The notes below the pieces were generated by a model. That model saw only the letters and a list, made by a program, of their open reading frames with translations, was not told the origin of the DNA and ran no database searches. Source: Marinobacterium jannaschii DSM 6295 (GTDB lineage: Bacteria > Pseudomonadota > Gammaproteobacteria > Pseudomonadales > Balneatricaceae). From it: a stretch of DNA of 35,256 bases. Numbering within the stretch: position 1 is the first letter of the stretch; each line of letters opens with the position of its first letter. The stretch spans positions 1 through 35,256 of the forward strand of contig NZ_JHVJ01000035.1 of the NCBI RefSeq assembly GCF_000620085.1, written 5' to 3'. A program made the position numbers and the translations under genes. Below, in pieces: positions 1 to 8,547 of this stretch.

Positions 1-94
1 CTGAACCCTGATTGAAAATCGCTTTTCTTTCAACAAGTTAGAAGACTGTCCTGCGACGTTGTCCGGTGCCGTTTGCGACCCCGCGTCTCAATGT
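1..94 (-). other. Untranslated leader of the leftward stable-RNA transcript
   Basis: No open reading frame is supported here. The stretch lies downstream of the rRNA-type promoter and, on the minus strand, contains a short inverted repeat (TTGAAA...TTTCAA near 15-36) of the kind found in rRNA leaders. I did not recognise a definite boxA antiterminator or the 5' end of 16S rRNA. The assignment rests on position only. Confidence 0.35.
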
Positions 95-149
95 GGAGGC
101 GTATTCTATAGATCCTGCAGCGGGCGTCAATGGCTTTTTAAATAAAAAG
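95..149 (-). promoter_or_regulatory. Strong rRNA/tRNA-type promoter firing leftward off the window
   Basis: Read on the minus strand there is a -35 TTGACG (125-130), a 16-bp spacer and a -10 TAGAAT (103-108), the latter inside TATAGAAT. Directly upstream of the -35 is an AT-rich block (134-149, CTTTTT-AAAT-AAAAG) where an UP element would lie. Downstream of the -10 is a GC-rich discriminator (95-101, CGCCTCC). UP element, near-consensus hexamers and GC-rich discriminator are together the hallmark of stringently controlled stable-RNA promoters (rrn P1 type). The transcribed gene lies outside the window, so whether it is an rRNA or tRNA operon is inferred. Confidence 0.7.
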
Positions 150-202
150 TCGTATAAACAGGAATTAGTTTAAACCGGGGCAAAATCGCACAAAAAACAA
201 AC

Positions 203-230
203 AAAAAAGGCACCTGATCTGAGGTGCCTT
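203..230 (-). terminator. Rho-independent terminator of the tat operon
   Basis: The 9-bp stem AAGGCACCT/AGGTGCCTT (207-215 with 222-230) has a 6-nt loop and, on the minus strand, is followed by a run of six T. It sits 20 bp beyond the tatC stop codon and separates the tat transcript from the rRNA-type promoter downstream. Confidence 0.85.
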
Positions 231-249
231 ATATTGATCCGATTAAATA

Positions 250-1062
250 TTAACCGTTTTGATTATTCTGCTCATCTTCATGGATAGCATCATCCAGTTC
301 GTCATCCGGATCTTCGTCCGAGCGTTTCACTACGATCCGCGACATCAGCAGGCCACACTCAAAGAGCAACCACATAGGCACGGCCAACAGACTTTGAGAG
401 ATTATGTCCGGCGGCGTCAGTAACATCCCCAAGACAAAACACCCCACCAGCACATAGGCCCGCTTGTCAGCCAGACTGTCTGCAGTCGTCGCCCCACTCC
501 AGATCAGTAGCAAAGTGGCGATAGGAATCTCAAAAACGATGCCAAAGGCGAAGAACAGCTTAAGTACGAAGTTAAGATAACTACTTATATCTGTCATCAC
601 CGCGACGTTTTCCGGACCAACACTGGTAAAGAAACCAAATATCAACGGAAATACGACGAAGTAGGCAAAGCCAATACCTGCGTAGAACAAGATGATACTC
701 GTTACCAGCAAAGGCACAGCAAGACGCTTTTCGTTGCTATACAAGCCTGGGGCTATAAACCCCCAGACCTGATGTAATACAAAGGGCATCGCCATGAATA
801 TAGAGAGCACCAGCGTCAGCTTAAACGGAGCGAAGAACGGCGAAGTTACATCGGTCGCGATCATACTGGTGCCTTCTGGCAACAGTGCTGTTAACGGTGC
901 CGACAGGTAGGAGTAAAGATCATTAGCAAAGTAGAACAGACAGGCGAACAGAGCCAATACCAGAAGAACCACCCGCAGCAAACGCTGGCGTAGCTCTACC
1001 AGATGGGAGATCAGAGGTTGTTCCTGATCCTGTTCAGGTATGCTCTGTTGAGAATCGGTCAT
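250..1062 (-). CDS. tatC: Sec-independent protein translocase subunit TatC
   Basis: TatC is the polytopic inner-membrane core of the twin-arginine translocase; with TatB it binds the RR signal peptide of folded substrates. The 270-residue protein has the family's usual length. The cytoplasmic N-terminus carries the conserved HLVELRQRLLR segment (about residues 19-30), and the first cytoplasmic loop has YSNEKRLAVPL with the conserved Glu. Six hydrophobic segments are visible, and the tail is acidic and hydrophilic. The ATG overlaps the tatB stop as ATGA (1059-1062), which indicates translational coupling. It is the last gene of tatABC and is followed by a terminator. Confidence 0.97.
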   Translation of the reverse strand: MTDSQQSIPEQDQEQPLISHLVELRQRLLRVVLLVLALFACLFYFANDLYSYLSAPLTALLPEGTSMIATDVTSPFFAPFKLTLVLSIFMAMPFVLHQVWGFIAPGLYSNEKRLAVPLLVTSIILFYAGIGFAYFVVFPLIFGFFTSVGPENVAVMTDISSYLNFVLKLFFAFGIVFEIPIATLLLIWSGATTADSLADKRAYVLVGCFVLGMLLTPPDIISQSLLAVPMWLLFECGLLMSRIVVKRSDEDPDDELDDAIHEDEQNNQNG

Positions 1063-1412
1063 TCTTTATCAGATTTGGGTTGGCTGGAGGTTGAAGCCTG
1101 ATCACCAGACTCCACCTTATTTGATGTATTGCCGGTCGCCGCAAACGGAGATTCGTTCAGCGACTCGCTAAATGGCGTCTGCATATCAGACAGCTCTTTA
1201 TCCAGCTGTTCTTTATGGATAGCAGTCGTTCTCTTTAGCTCCTCCAGGCGCAACTCTTCAGAGATCTCTGACTGAATGCCCCCCAGGGTCCGGCGTATCC
1301 GCCCCACCCACATGCCTACGGTCTTTGCCGCAGTAGGAAGTTTATCCGGCCCAAGCACGATGAGTGCGACGACGGCAACGATTAAGATTTCAGCAAAGCC
1401 GATATCAAACAT
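1059..1412 (-). CDS. tatB: Sec-independent protein translocase subunit TatB
   Basis: TatB pairs with TatC to form the signal-peptide receptor. The 117-residue protein starts MFDIGFAEILIVAVVALIVLG, one N-terminal membrane helix followed by the GPDKLP hinge and an amphipathic helix. A long, charged, poorly conserved cytoplasmic tail follows. The order tatA-tatB-tatC, with 18 nt between tatA and tatB and a 4-nt overlap with tatC, supports the TatB call over a second TatA. The start residues MFDIGF are typical of TatB. Confidence 0.95.
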   Translation of the reverse strand: MFDIGFAEILIVAVVALIVLGPDKLPTAAKTVGMWVGRIRRTLGGIQSEISEELRLEELKRTTAIHKEQLDKELSDMQTPFSESLNESPFAATGNTSNKVESGDQASTSSQPKSDKE

Positions 1413-1430
1413 AAAAGGCGGCCCTGAGGC

Positions 1431-1676
1431 TTACTTCTCGGCTTTCTTGTCGTCTTTTACTTCTGCTTTCTCGGCAGAAGTGAAGCTGGCGTCATCCTTT
1501 TCTATCTTCTTTTGCTCATCCGCTTTGTTTTCTTCGTCAGTCACGGCTTTTTTAAAACCTTTGACCGCACTGCCCAGATCACCACCCAGGCCACGAAGTT
1601 TCTTAGTACCGAATAGCAGAACGATGATCAAAGCGACGATCAGTAACTGCCAGATGCTGATTCCACCAAAACCCAT
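1431..1676 (-). CDS. tatA: Sec-independent protein translocase subunit TatA
   Basis: TatA oligomerises to form or thin the membrane passage for folded Tat substrates. The 81-residue protein has a short N-terminal helix ([18 protein letters not shown]), the [10 protein letters not shown] hinge and an amphipathic helix with [10 protein letters not shown], followed by a Lys/Glu-rich tail. Length and motifs are standard. A ribosome site (GGAGAAAC) lies just upstream of the ATG. The 170 bp between tatA and hisE contain no gene and may hold a tat promoter, but I saw no convincing hexamers there. Confidence 0.96.
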   Translation of the reverse strand: MGFGGISIWQLLIVALIIVLLFGTKKLRGLGGDLGSAVKGFKKAVTDEENKADEQKKIEKDDASFTSAEKAEVKDDKKAEK

Positions 1677-1846
1677 AATGTTTCTCCGTTACTACATGAC
1701 CGCTCATCCGGCGATCAAAGCTGTTGATTGTTGCGAGTATCAGCGCCCGGCCTTCCGGACGCTCCTAACTTAAAAGCTTCCCGCCAGAGTACACAAGGTA
1801 GATTGATACCCACAGTGTTTTACAGGAATATCTTGTCGTATCTTGA

Positions 1847-2179
1847 TCAGGATTTGGTTCTCGACGCTTTCTCTTCCAGACCAGACAGGTCAAAGCGGCG
1901 TGCCAGTTCATCCAGGACGGCCTGCGGCTCCTCTCCCAGGTGCGACAGCATGACCAGACTATGGAACCAAAGGTCGGCGGTTTCGTAGATCACATCGCTG
2001 TTATCACCGGAGGATTTGGCATCTTTGGCCGCCAACACGGTCTCGACTGCCTCTTCGCCGACTTTCTCCAGAATTTTATTCAGCCCCTTCTGGTGCAGGC
2101 TTGCTACGTAGGAGCTGTCAGCCGAAGCGTTTTTGCGCGCTTCCAGTACAGCACCCAACTGTTTCAGTACGTCACTCAT
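1847..2179 (-). CDS. hisE: Phosphoribosyl-ATP pyrophosphatase HisE
   Basis: HisE hydrolyses phosphoribosyl-ATP to phosphoribosyl-AMP and pyrophosphate, the second step of histidine synthesis, in the cytoplasm. The 110-residue protein shows the all-alpha NTP-pyrophosphohydrolase motif [19 protein letters not shown] (near residues 35-53) and the second acidic helix [14 protein letters not shown], whose Glu and Asp residues bind Mg. It starts 8 nt after the hisI stop. In enterics HisI and HisE are fused; separate genes next to ubiB and tat are the Pseudomonas-like arrangement. Confidence 0.96.
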   Translation of the reverse strand: MSDVLKQLGAVLEARKNASADSSYVASLHQKGLNKILEKVGEEAVETVLAAKDAKSSGDNSDVIYETADLWFHSLVMLSHLGEEPQAVLDELARRFDLSGLEEKASRTKS

Positions 2180-2187
2180 AACACAGA

Positions 2188-2577
2188 TTACTTATCGTAG
2201 ATCTTCTTTGGGTCTTTGAGCACCGGATCGACCGCCACCCACTCTTCGTTTTCCAGGACGCTATAGAAACAGCTTTTTCTTCCTGTATGACAAGCAATTC
2301 CGCCCAGCTGCTCAACTTTCATCATGATTACATCGGCATCACAATCGATACGCAGTTCATGCAGCTTCTGCACATGGCCCGATTCCTCGCCCTTGCGCCA
2401 AAGCTTCTGGCGGGAGCGGGACCAGTAAATAGCACGCTGTTCCTGGGCGGTCAGTGCGAGCGCCTCTGCATTCATCCAGGCAACCATCAGGATCTCACCG
2501 CTCTGATAGTCTTGTGCGATGGCCGGAATCAAACCGTTGTCATCCCACTTAACCTGCGTTAACCATTGTTTCGACAT
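2188..2577 (-). CDS. hisI: Phosphoribosyl-AMP cyclohydrolase HisI
   Basis: HisI opens the adenine ring of phosphoribosyl-AMP, the third step of histidine synthesis; it is a zinc- and magnesium-dependent cytoplasmic enzyme. The 129-residue protein contains [17 protein letters not shown], the [13 protein letters not shown] segment that binds Mg, and [10 protein letters not shown], whose two Cys with the upstream Cys form the zinc site. It is a stand-alone form, with hisE immediately downstream. There are 88 bp without a gene between it and ubiB. Confidence 0.97.
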   Translation of the reverse strand: MSKQWLTQVKWDDNGLIPAIAQDYQSGEILMVAWMNAEALALTAQEQRAIYWSRSRQKLWRKGEESGHVQKLHELRIDCDADVIMMKVEQLGGIACHTGRKSCFYSVLENEEWVAVDPVLKDPKKIYDK

Positions 2578-2665
2578 GACTTCACAACTTCTTCAATCAG
2601 TGACTATGGCTGAGGAGCATAACTGATCACCGTCACTACGACTATACTCCTTTCCTGCCCGGGTG

Positions 2666-4297
2666 CTAACGCTTCACTAAAAGGTAGACACCAAGGCCTG
2701 CCAGCATCCAGCCACCGGCGGAGATATTGTCGAGTAGTTGTTTTAACTCTTCATTACCGCTGGCTAGCGCAAGCAAAATCAGTAGCGCTCCCAAATAACG
2801 GCTGCCTCTGCGCTTGAGGTCTGACTCATAACGCGCGCCGGCGTGAGCGCGACGTTCTCGCAGACGACTGTCATCCAGGCGACGCAACTGGTTCAGCGCA
2901 TCATAAACCAACTGTGGTAGGTGGGGCGCTTTTTCCAGCCAGTCCGGAGCCTGCTGTTTGATACTGCGATAGACCGCTTTCGGTCCCATGCGCTCCTTCA
3001 TCCAGTTTTCCAGATAGGGCTTGCCGGTCTGCCACAGATCCAGCTCAGGATAGAGCTGGCGCCCCAGGCCTTCGACATTCAACAGGGTTTTCTGCAACAG
3101 CACTAACTGGGGCTGCACTTCCATATTGAAACGGCGAGCAGTCTGGAACAGTCCCAGCAATACCTGCCCAAAGGAGATATCTTTCAGTGGCTTTTCAAAG
3201 ATCGGCTCACACACACTGCGGATGGCCGTTTCAAAAGCATCGACGTTAGTATCTGCAGGCACCCAGCCAGAGTCGACATGGAGCTGGGCAACCTGACGGT
3301 AGTCGCGACGGAAGAAGGCCAGGAAGTTACGAGCCAGATAGCTCTGATCTTCCAGCGACAGGGAACCGATAATGCCGAAATCGACGGCAATATATTGTGG
3401 TTCGGAGGGATTATCCCGGGAAACAAAGATATTACCCGGGTGCATGTCGGCATGAAAGAAGCTGTCACGGAACACCTGGGTGAAAAAGATCTCCACACCG
3501 CGTTCGGCCAGCTTCCTCATATCGGTATTCTGGGCCTGCAGCTGCTTGACGTCGGCCACCGGGATACCATGGATCCGCTCCATCACCAGTACATTAGCGC
3601 GGGTGTAATCCCAGTAGATCTCAGGTACATAAAGGATATCTGAGCCTTCGAAATTGCGTCGCAGCTGTGAGCCGTTAGCCGCTTCCTTACGCAAATCCAG
3701 CTCATCAAAGATCGTCTGCTCATACTCAGCCACCACTTCCACTGGGCGCAACCGGCGCCCCTCACTCCAAAGCAGCTCAACCAGCTGGGCGAGGCTATAG
3801 AGCAGGGCGACATCTTTGCGGATGGTCTTAGCGATACCGGGGCGAATCACCTTCACCACCACTTCACGGCCATCATGCAATGTAGCCCTGTGGACCTGGG
3901 CAACCGAAGCCGATGCCAGTGGCTCTACATGGAAGTTCAGGAACAGCTGATCCACCGGCTGCTGTAATGCCTGCTCAATGATTTTCTGTGCCTGAGGGCC
4001 ATCAAACGGCGGCACCCGGTCCTGCAACCGGGTCAGCTCTTCGGCGATATCATCCGGCAGCAGGTCCCTGCGGGTGGAGAGCATCTGACCAAACTTGATG
4101 AACACCGGCCCCAGCTCTTCCAGCGCCAGGCGCAGCCTTTCTGCTTCAGGCTTATCAGCCCTGATCAGGTAGCGCCAGGGAAGCAGCCACAACAGCAAGC
4201 GAACCGACAGAGGCATCGCATTGTGTTCAAGGAAGGTATCGAGACGGTATTGGGCGATAACCCGGGTGATTTTGAGGATTCGAAGCAGACGTCTCAC
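2666..4297 (-). CDS. ubiB: Ubiquinone biosynthesis accessory kinase-like protein UbiB
   Basis: UbiB is an ABC1/ADCK-family atypical kinase-like ATPase needed for ubiquinone synthesis. The 543-residue protein carries the family signatures: [13 protein letters not shown] (KxGQ motif), the Ala-rich loop [12 protein letters not shown] that replaces the Gly-rich loop, DMHPGNIFV and the metal-binding DFGIIGS. Two hydrophobic segments at the C-terminus (from about residue 500) anchor it in the membrane. The start is GTG at 4297, because [13 protein letters not shown] matches the usual UbiB N-terminus. The neighbours ubiE and ubiJ, which often precede ubiB, are not upstream; a GGDEF gene is there instead. 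Confidence 0.97.
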   Translation of the reverse strand: MRRLLRILKITRVIAQYRLDTFLEHNAMPLSVRLLLWLLPWRYLIRADKPEAERLRLALEELGPVFIKFGQMLSTRRDLLPDDIAEELTRLQDRVPPFDGPQAQKIIEQALQQPVDQLFLNFHVEPLASASVAQVHRATLHDGREVVVKVIRPGIAKTIRKDVALLYSLAQLVELLWSEGRRLRPVEVVAEYEQTIFDELDLRKEAANGSQLRRNFEGSDILYVPEIYWDYTRANVLVMERIHGIPVADVKQLQAQNTDMRKLAERGVEIFFTQVFRDSFFHADMHPGNIFVSRDNPSEPQYIAVDFGIIGSLSLEDQSYLARNFLAFFRRDYRQVAQLHVDSGWVPADTNVDAFETAIRSVCEPIFEKPLKDISFGQVLLGLFQTARRFNMEVQPQLVLLQKTLLNVEGLGRQLYPELDLWQTGKPYLENWMKERMGPKAVYRSIKQQAPDWLEKAPHLPQLVYDALNQLRRLDDSRLRERRAHAGARYESDLKRRGSRYLGALLILLALASGNEELKQLLDNISAGGWMLAGLGVYLLVKR

Positions 4298-4350
4298 TGG
4301 ACGGGGGCCTTATATAACAACATTAAAGTAGAAGTATGCAGCGAGCCTGT

Positions 4351-5913
4351 TTAGTCGCTACACACCTGATTACGGCCATTTTCCTTGGCCTGATATAGCA
4401 GAGCATCTGCCCGACTGAACAGCGCATCCACGTTATCCCCCTCTTTGGCTTCGGTAACACCAAACGACATGGTGACGGTGACCGGCTTGCCATGAAAGTT
4501 AAACGGACTGGATTCCACCGCCGCCCGGAGTTTCTCCAATGCGGTAGCGGCTTCTTTACGTGCTGTGGAAGGCATTATGATAACAAACTCTTCGCCGCCA
4601 TAGCGGGCAACGAAATCAGTACTGCGCAGGCTGCGGGTCAATACGCGGGCAATGAGGCGCAATACCTTATCGCCCGCCAGATGGCCATAAGTGTCATTAA
4701 TTCGCTTGAAGAAGTCGAGGTCACAGACGGCAACAGATAGCGGCGCCCGGTAGCGGGCCCAGCGTTCACTCTCGGAGAAGATCTGATCATCATAGGCCGC
4801 CCGGTTGGGCAGCCCGGTCAGCGGATCGGTGCGCGCCTTCATCCGCTCCTCTTCCATGTGCGCCTTAACCTGCCGGGTCTCCTGCTCCATCTGTTCAACC
4901 TTACCCATCAGGCCTTCATAACGCTCCTGCATGCGGCTTTCGCGAGCCTCTTCAGAGCGTTTGAAGTTGTCCATCGCCCGCATAATGCCGACCAGTTGGC
5001 GGGTCACATTCTGCTTGAGTTCGGTAATCTCATTGGTGGTTTTCACCGCCTCGTTGAGCGCGCGCACATCCTTGCGCACCTGGCTATCTAACAGGCGCTG
5101 GCTCTGGCCGACGGCCGCCTGCTCTTTCTGGCTGTCCGACAGGAAGCTTTGCACACCGGTCAGCTGTTCGCTCAGGTTTATCAGGTAGCGTTCGAAGTCT
5201 TCACTGGCATTGTTGTTGGCCTTGCCGACCAGCGTAACCAGCTCGCGCATCAGGTCGGGAAGATCAGCCAGTTCAAAGCCCTTCTCAACCTCCTGCACCA
5301 GCTTCCGGGCCAGCGGTTTCTCTTCCTGCGGGACATAAAGGCAGGCGATAAGCTCCAGCAGCTCACTGGCGATATTCTGCAACAGCATGCGGGTATCACC
5401 ATCAACCGGGGAAGGCCTTCCCGGCTGAAGGTCAAAGTCACTGACCTGATCCTGACTGATACGCAGTCCTGACTGGCATTCGGCCAACCGGGCGATCAGG
5501 TCAGGCAATTCATAGAGGCTGTCGACGGCCGACTGGCTGCTCTGGCTGAGTTCATTCAGATCACTCAGGCTGGACTGCTGGGTCGCGATCGCTTTCATAT
5601 CCGCGATCCACTTCTGCAGACTGATCAGCAGACGCTTGGCATTGTCCTCACGGCGCGAATCCCGACTACGAATCAGGCTTCCGAGACGCTGCGTGACCGG
5701 CTTAAGCTCACGGGCACCGCCATCAACCAGGGTTTGCTTAAGCACCCGCAGTTCATTATCAAGATCGGCATCATCCCCCTGCAGGGCAATGGTCATTCCG
5801 GATACGAGCTGTTTAAGGCTCTCAATGGTCAGCTCCGCGGCTTTGGCATTGCCTTCGGTTTCCAGCGCCAGCTCACGGTATTTCTTTTTCCAGTCGTCTT
5901 GCTCCGATGCCAC
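4351..5913 (-). CDS. Diguanylate cyclase with coiled-coil N-terminus (DgcP-like)
   Basis: The protein makes c-di-GMP from two GTP. Residues about 350-520 form a GGDEF domain with the active-site GGEEF at 439-443, the metal-binding DLDFFKRINDTYGH segment, and an inhibitory I-site RSTD exactly five residues before GGEEF. The first 350 residues are hydrophilic, helical and without a membrane segment, ending in a coiled coil rich in Glu, Arg and Gln. In Pseudomonas aeruginosa the cyclase DgcP lies beside dsbA and cytochrome c4, as this gene does; DgcP is longer (about 670 residues), so orthology is likely but not certain. The start is GTG, supported by AGGAAG five bases upstream. It lies about 50 bp before ubiB on the same strand. 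Confidence 0.88.
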   Translation of the reverse strand: MASEQDDWKKKYRELALETEGNAKAAELTIESLKQLVSGMTIALQGDDADLDNELRVLKQTLVDGGARELKPVTQRLGSLIRSRDSRREDNAKRLLISLQKWIADMKAIATQQSSLSDLNELSQSSQSAVDSLYELPDLIARLAECQSGLRISQDQVSDFDLQPGRPSPVDGDTRMLLQNIASELLELIACLYVPQEEKPLARKLVQEVEKGFELADLPDLMRELVTLVGKANNNASEDFERYLINLSEQLTGVQSFLSDSQKEQAAVGQSQRLLDSQVRKDVRALNEAVKTTNEITELKQNVTRQLVGIMRAMDNFKRSEEARESRMQERYEGLMGKVEQMEQETRQVKAHMEEERMKARTDPLTGLPNRAAYDDQIFSESERWARYRAPLSVAVCDLDFFKRINDTYGHLAGDKVLRLIARVLTRSLRSTDFVARYGGEEFVIIMPSTARKEAATALEKLRAAVESSPFNFHGKPVTVTMSFGVTEAKEGDNVDALFSRADALLYQAKENGRNQVCSD

Positions 5914-6019
5914 GCTGCTTCCTCTAATCCGTAAAGCGTCAGATCCCTGAAGGGAAGGTTGTCATCAAGATGTTAGTCTAACCCGTTAAGCGGTACTAAA
6001 AATAGCGGACATTTTAACC

Positions 6020-6047
6020 AAAAAAACCGCCATGAAGGCGGTTTTTT
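6020..6047 (-). terminator. Rho-independent terminator after dsbA
   Basis: The stem ACCGCC/GGCGGT (6026-6031 with 6037-6042) has loop ATGAA and is flanked by A and T runs that lengthen the stem. It can act in both directions. It lies 23 bp past the dsbA stop and separates dsbA from the GGDEF gene. Confidence 0.85.
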
Positions 6048-6069
6048 CCGTGAGCAGTTATAACCAGTA

Positions 6070-6699
6070 TCAGTTTGCGCTCTGACGCTCCTGCTCAACC
6101 AGGTAGTTTACGACTTTCAGCATTTCCTGATGACCGCCGGCTGTCTGGGCCGTAATACGGTATTTACCGTTCACCACCATCGCCGGGACACCGGTAATCT
6201 GATAACCGCGGGCTTTCGATTCACCCTGCTTCAGCTTGGTTTCGACTGCAAAGGAGTTATACAGCTTCTTAAACTTTTTCTCATTTACACCCAGCTTGCC
6301 ATAAAACTCAGCCAGTTTTTCCGGGCTGTTGAAACGTTTCTTTTCAATATGCACCGCATCAAAAGTCGCCTGATGGGTTTTATCCGTGGTTTTAAGCAGA
6401 TCACTGATGTAATAAGCGCGCGCCAGCGGCTCCCAGCTGCGGCCAAACACGACAGGTATCCGGACAAAATTTACATCCTGCGGCTGAGCATGGTGCCAGC
6501 TTTGTACCAGCGGCTCGAAGCTGTTGCAGTGAGGGCATGGGTAGCCGAACAGTTCAACCACCTCCACCCGCTTCTTATCTGTCGTGGTAACAGGGAAAGG
6601 TAGCTTCTCATAGTGAACCCCTTCCTCATACTTATCAGCCGCCAGCGCAACCACCGGCAACAGTAATGTTGCGATCAGCAATCCAATTTTTTTCAGCAT
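6070..6699 (-). CDS. dsbA: Periplasmic thiol:disulfide interchange protein DsbA
   Basis: DsbA introduces disulfide bonds into exported proteins. The 209-residue precursor has a signal peptide (MLKKIGLLIATLLLPVVALA, cut after residue 20), the catalytic CPHC at 55-58 and the cis-proline loop GVPA with Pro172. An alpha-helical insertion lies between them, as expected. A good ribosome site (GGAGATG) lies 5 nt before the ATG. It sits between the DgcP-like gene and cytochrome c4, as in Pseudomonas. The 177 bp towards cytochrome c4 hold that gene's terminator and presumably the dsbA promoter. Confidence 0.97.
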   Translation of the reverse strand: MLKKIGLLIATLLLPVVALAADKYEEGVHYEKLPFPVTTTDKKRVEVVELFGYPCPHCNSFEPLVQSWHHAQPQDVNFVRIPVVFGRSWEPLARAYYISDLLKTTDKTHQATFDAVHIEKKRFNSPEKLAEFYGKLGVNEKKFKKLYNSFAVETKLKQGESKARGYQITGVPAMVVNGKYRITAQTAGGHQEMLKVVNYLVEQERQSAN

Positions 6700-6830
6700 C
6701 TTTCATCTCCATTACAGTCTTCAAATCTGATGACTGGATATGACCTTTACCAAACCACTAAGTTCGCCTGTCCGGTATCTGCAACAGCGGGCAGCGGTAC
6801 AGTTGCCCTGATCCGAGAAACGGCAGCGAC

Positions 6831-6856
6831 AAAAAAGGCAGCCTAAGCTGCCTTTT
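6831..6856 (-). terminator. Rho-independent terminator after cytochrome c4
   Basis: The 10-bp perfect stem AAAAGGCAGC/GCTGCCTTTT (6833-6842 with 6847-6856) has a 4-nt loop CTAA, and a T run follows on the minus strand. It lies 20 bp beyond the cytochrome c4 stop. Confidence 0.88.
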
Positions 6857-6876
6857 CCGAACCGGGACTGAACTGA

Positions 6877-7479
6877 TCAGTTCAGACCCTGAATGTAGCT
6901 TGCGACCGCTTTGATCTCGACATCGCTCATTTTAGCAGCAATATCGCGCATCATTTTATTCGGATCGTTTGCACGTTCGCCAACACGGAATGCTTTCAGC
7001 TGCTTCTCTACGTAAGCTGCATGCTGACCGCTCAGAGCCGGGAAGCCGGCCTGGCCGTTACCGTTACCGGTCGGGCTGTGGCAAGCGGTACAAGCCGCAA
7101 TGCCTTTCTTGGTTACGCCTGCACGGTAGATGGACTGACCGGCAGCAACCTGATCTTTGGCAGCGTGACCGATGGTTGTCTTCTTAGAGGCAAAGTACGC
7201 AGCGATATCAGCCAGATCCTGATCGCTCATGCCGTCCAGCAGGCCGGTCATCTCAACCACCGGACGAGTACCGCCCTTGATCTCTTTCAGCTGTTTCAGC
7301 AGGTATTTTTCGTTCTGCCCCGCCAGTTTTGGAAAGTTGGCAATGGCGCTGTTACCATCGGCACCGTGACAAGCGGCACATACAGCAGTTTTCGCCTTAC
7401 CCGCTGCAGCATCACCGGCTGCGTGAGCAACCCCTGTGATACCCAGGGTCAACATTAAGCTGATCAGTAGTTTATTCAT
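6877..7479 (-). CDS. Di-haem cytochrome c4
   Basis: This is a periplasmic electron carrier of the cytochrome c4 family that usually feeds terminal oxidases. The 200-residue precursor has a signal peptide (cut after ALA-type VAHA, residue 20) and two tandem class I cytochrome c domains, with haem-binding CAACH at 34-38 and CTACH at 130-134. Candidate Met axial ligands lie in VVEMTG and in DPNKMMRD. The near-equal halves (NFPKLAGQ and GFPALSGQ after each haem site) show the internal duplication typical of c4. It has its own terminator, so it is transcribed separately from dsbA. Confidence 0.95.
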   Translation of the reverse strand: MNKLLISLMLTLGITGVAHAAGDAAAGKAKTAVCAACHGADGNSAIANFPKLAGQNEKYLLKQLKEIKGGTRPVVEMTGLLDGMSDQDLADIAAYFASKKTTIGHAAKDQVAAGQSIYRAGVTKKGIAACTACHSPTGNGNGQAGFPALSGQHAAYVEKQLKAFRVGERANDPNKMMRDIAAKMSDVEIKAVASYIQGLN

Positions 7480-7694
7480 CGACTAACCCAGACTCTTGCT
7501 TTTATAAAATTGCTTACGATCGCCGCTTAAGATTGGACCCGGACTTGCCGCGCGATGACCGTTTTATCCTCACCTTTTCCCTGCGATACTAGTGTATATC
7601 CCTTATCGCGGGTAAAATTTGGCGCAATTATAACCTAATATCCTTACAAACTGGAACGGCAAACCGAGTTCCAACAATCAGCGACCCCGAACCC

Positions 7695-8369
7695 ATGTCA
7701 ATAAACCCTTCCCAGCTGCGTTATAACAGCGCCAAGTTCAATATTAGTGCCGCGAAACTGCACCAGTGTCCAGCCGACTTTGGTGCAGAGGTAGCCTTTG
7801 CGGGCCGCTCCAATGCCGGTAAATCCAGCGCTATTAATACCCTGACCGGCAATAATAAGCTGGCCCGGACCTCCAAAACGCCCGGACGCACCCAGCTGAT
7901 CAACTTCTTCGACCTGAATGTCGAAGGTGTTCGCCTGGTTGACCTGCCTGGCTACGGCTTTGCCAAAGTCCCGGTCGAAATGAAACTGCACTGGCAGAAA
8001 CATCTGGGTGAGTATCTGGAGAAACGCCAGTGCCTGCGCGGTGTGGTGCTGGTGATGGATATTCGCCACCCGATGAAAGAGTTCGACCAGATGATGGTCG
8101 AATGGTGTGCCGCATCCCAGCTGCCGCTGCATGTGCTGCTGACCAAAGCAGACAAGCTGAAGCGCGGCCCGGCGCAGAGCACTCTGCTGATGCTGAAGAA
8201 AGAACTGAAAGCTGAACTGGGTGAGCTGGTCAGCGTACAGGTATTCTCTGCGCTGAAACGCCAGGGCGTCGATCAGTTGCAGCAGAAACTGGACCAGTGG
8301 CTGACCGCTGAAGCACCGCAGGATGACGCGGATCTGCCACATCAGGACGATGATTTCGCTGAGGACTAA
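7695..8369 (+). CDS. engB: Ribosome biogenesis GTPase EngB (YihA/YsxC)
   Basis: EngB is an essential cytoplasmic GTPase that helps assemble the 50S subunit. The 224-residue protein has the full set of GTPase motifs: P-loop GRSNAGKSS (37-45), the G2 threonine in the SKTPGRTQ switch, G3 DLPGYG (83-88), G4 TKAD (150-153) and G5 SAL (186-188). A short acidic tail follows. It is divergent from cytochrome c4, with 215 bp between them, and convergent with polA. This neighbourhood, with a small RNA between engB and polA, is conserved across gammaproteobacteria. Confidence 0.97.
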   Translation: MSINPSQLRYNSAKFNISAAKLHQCPADFGAEVAFAGRSNAGKSSAINTLTGNNKLARTSKTPGRTQLINFFDLNVEGVRLVDLPGYGFAKVPVEMKLHWQKHLGEYLEKRQCLRGVVLVMDIRHPMKEFDQMMVEWCAASQLPLHVLLTKADKLKRGPAQSTLLMLKKELKAELGELVSVQVFSALKRQGVDQLQQKLDQWLTAEAPQDDADLPHQDDDFAED

Positions 8370-8381
8370 GCAGTAGCAGGC

Positions 8382-8435
8382 AAAAAGAAGCCCCGGGAGA
8401 CTTGGAAGGGGAACAAAGAAATCTCTCAGGGCTTC
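8382..8435 (-). terminator. Terminator hairpin with large C/U-rich loop, downstream of polA
   Basis: On the minus strand GAAGCCC (8429-8435) pairs with GGGCTTC (8387-8393). A small internal loop, a GAGA/TCTC stem and a 21-nt pyrimidine-rich loop follow, and TTTTT (8382-8386) comes directly after the stem. This is a credible rho-independent terminator for polA and for any small RNA encoded between polA and engB. Confidence 0.75.
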
Positions 8436-8500
8436 AACGCATGCTTGTTATGATAAGAGCTACCTACCGGCTTGGCACAGACTGATAGGTAAGCAACTCT
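8382..8500 (-). ncRNA. Candidate small RNA in the Spot 42/ErsA position
   Basis: The interval lies downstream of polA on the same strand and convergent with engB. That is where Spot 42 (spf) lies in enterics and ErsA in Pseudomonas. It ends in a strong hairpin with a U run. A sigmaE/AlgU-like promoter at 8507-8533 would start it near 8500, giving about 119 nt. It contains a stem TACCTA/TAGGTA (8461-8466 with 8486-8491) and an exposed CCCCTTCC in the terminator loop, complementary to purine-rich ribosome sites. A TATCAT -10-like element at 8450-8455 could give a shorter form. No sequence match to a known family could be checked, so ends and identity are inferred. Confidence 0.5.
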
Positions 8501-8506
8501 CAGTAG

Positions 8507-8533
8507 TGAGAGTACGGAACCCGTTAAAGGTTC
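8507..8533 (-). promoter_or_regulatory. Possible sigmaE/AlgU-type promoter for the small RNA
   Basis: On the minus strand GGAACCTTT gives a -35-like GAACCT (8528-8533), followed by a 16-bp spacer and TCTCA (8507-8511). The AlgU consensus is GAACTT-N16/17-TCTGA, so each element has one mismatch. The same bases also form two abutting stems (ACGGAACC/GGTTCCGT at 8514-8536, ACTCTCA/TGAGAGT at 8496-8513), so they could instead serve as 3' structure of the polA mRNA. Confidence 0.35.
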
Positions 8534-8547
8534 CGTCCCCGGCTCAA

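Noticed and set aside
7583-7609. Inverted repeat GCGATA...TATCGC between cytochrome c4 and engB as a regulator site
   Set aside because: The 6-bp arms with a 15-bp gap do not match an operator I know and could occur by chance; left unannotated.
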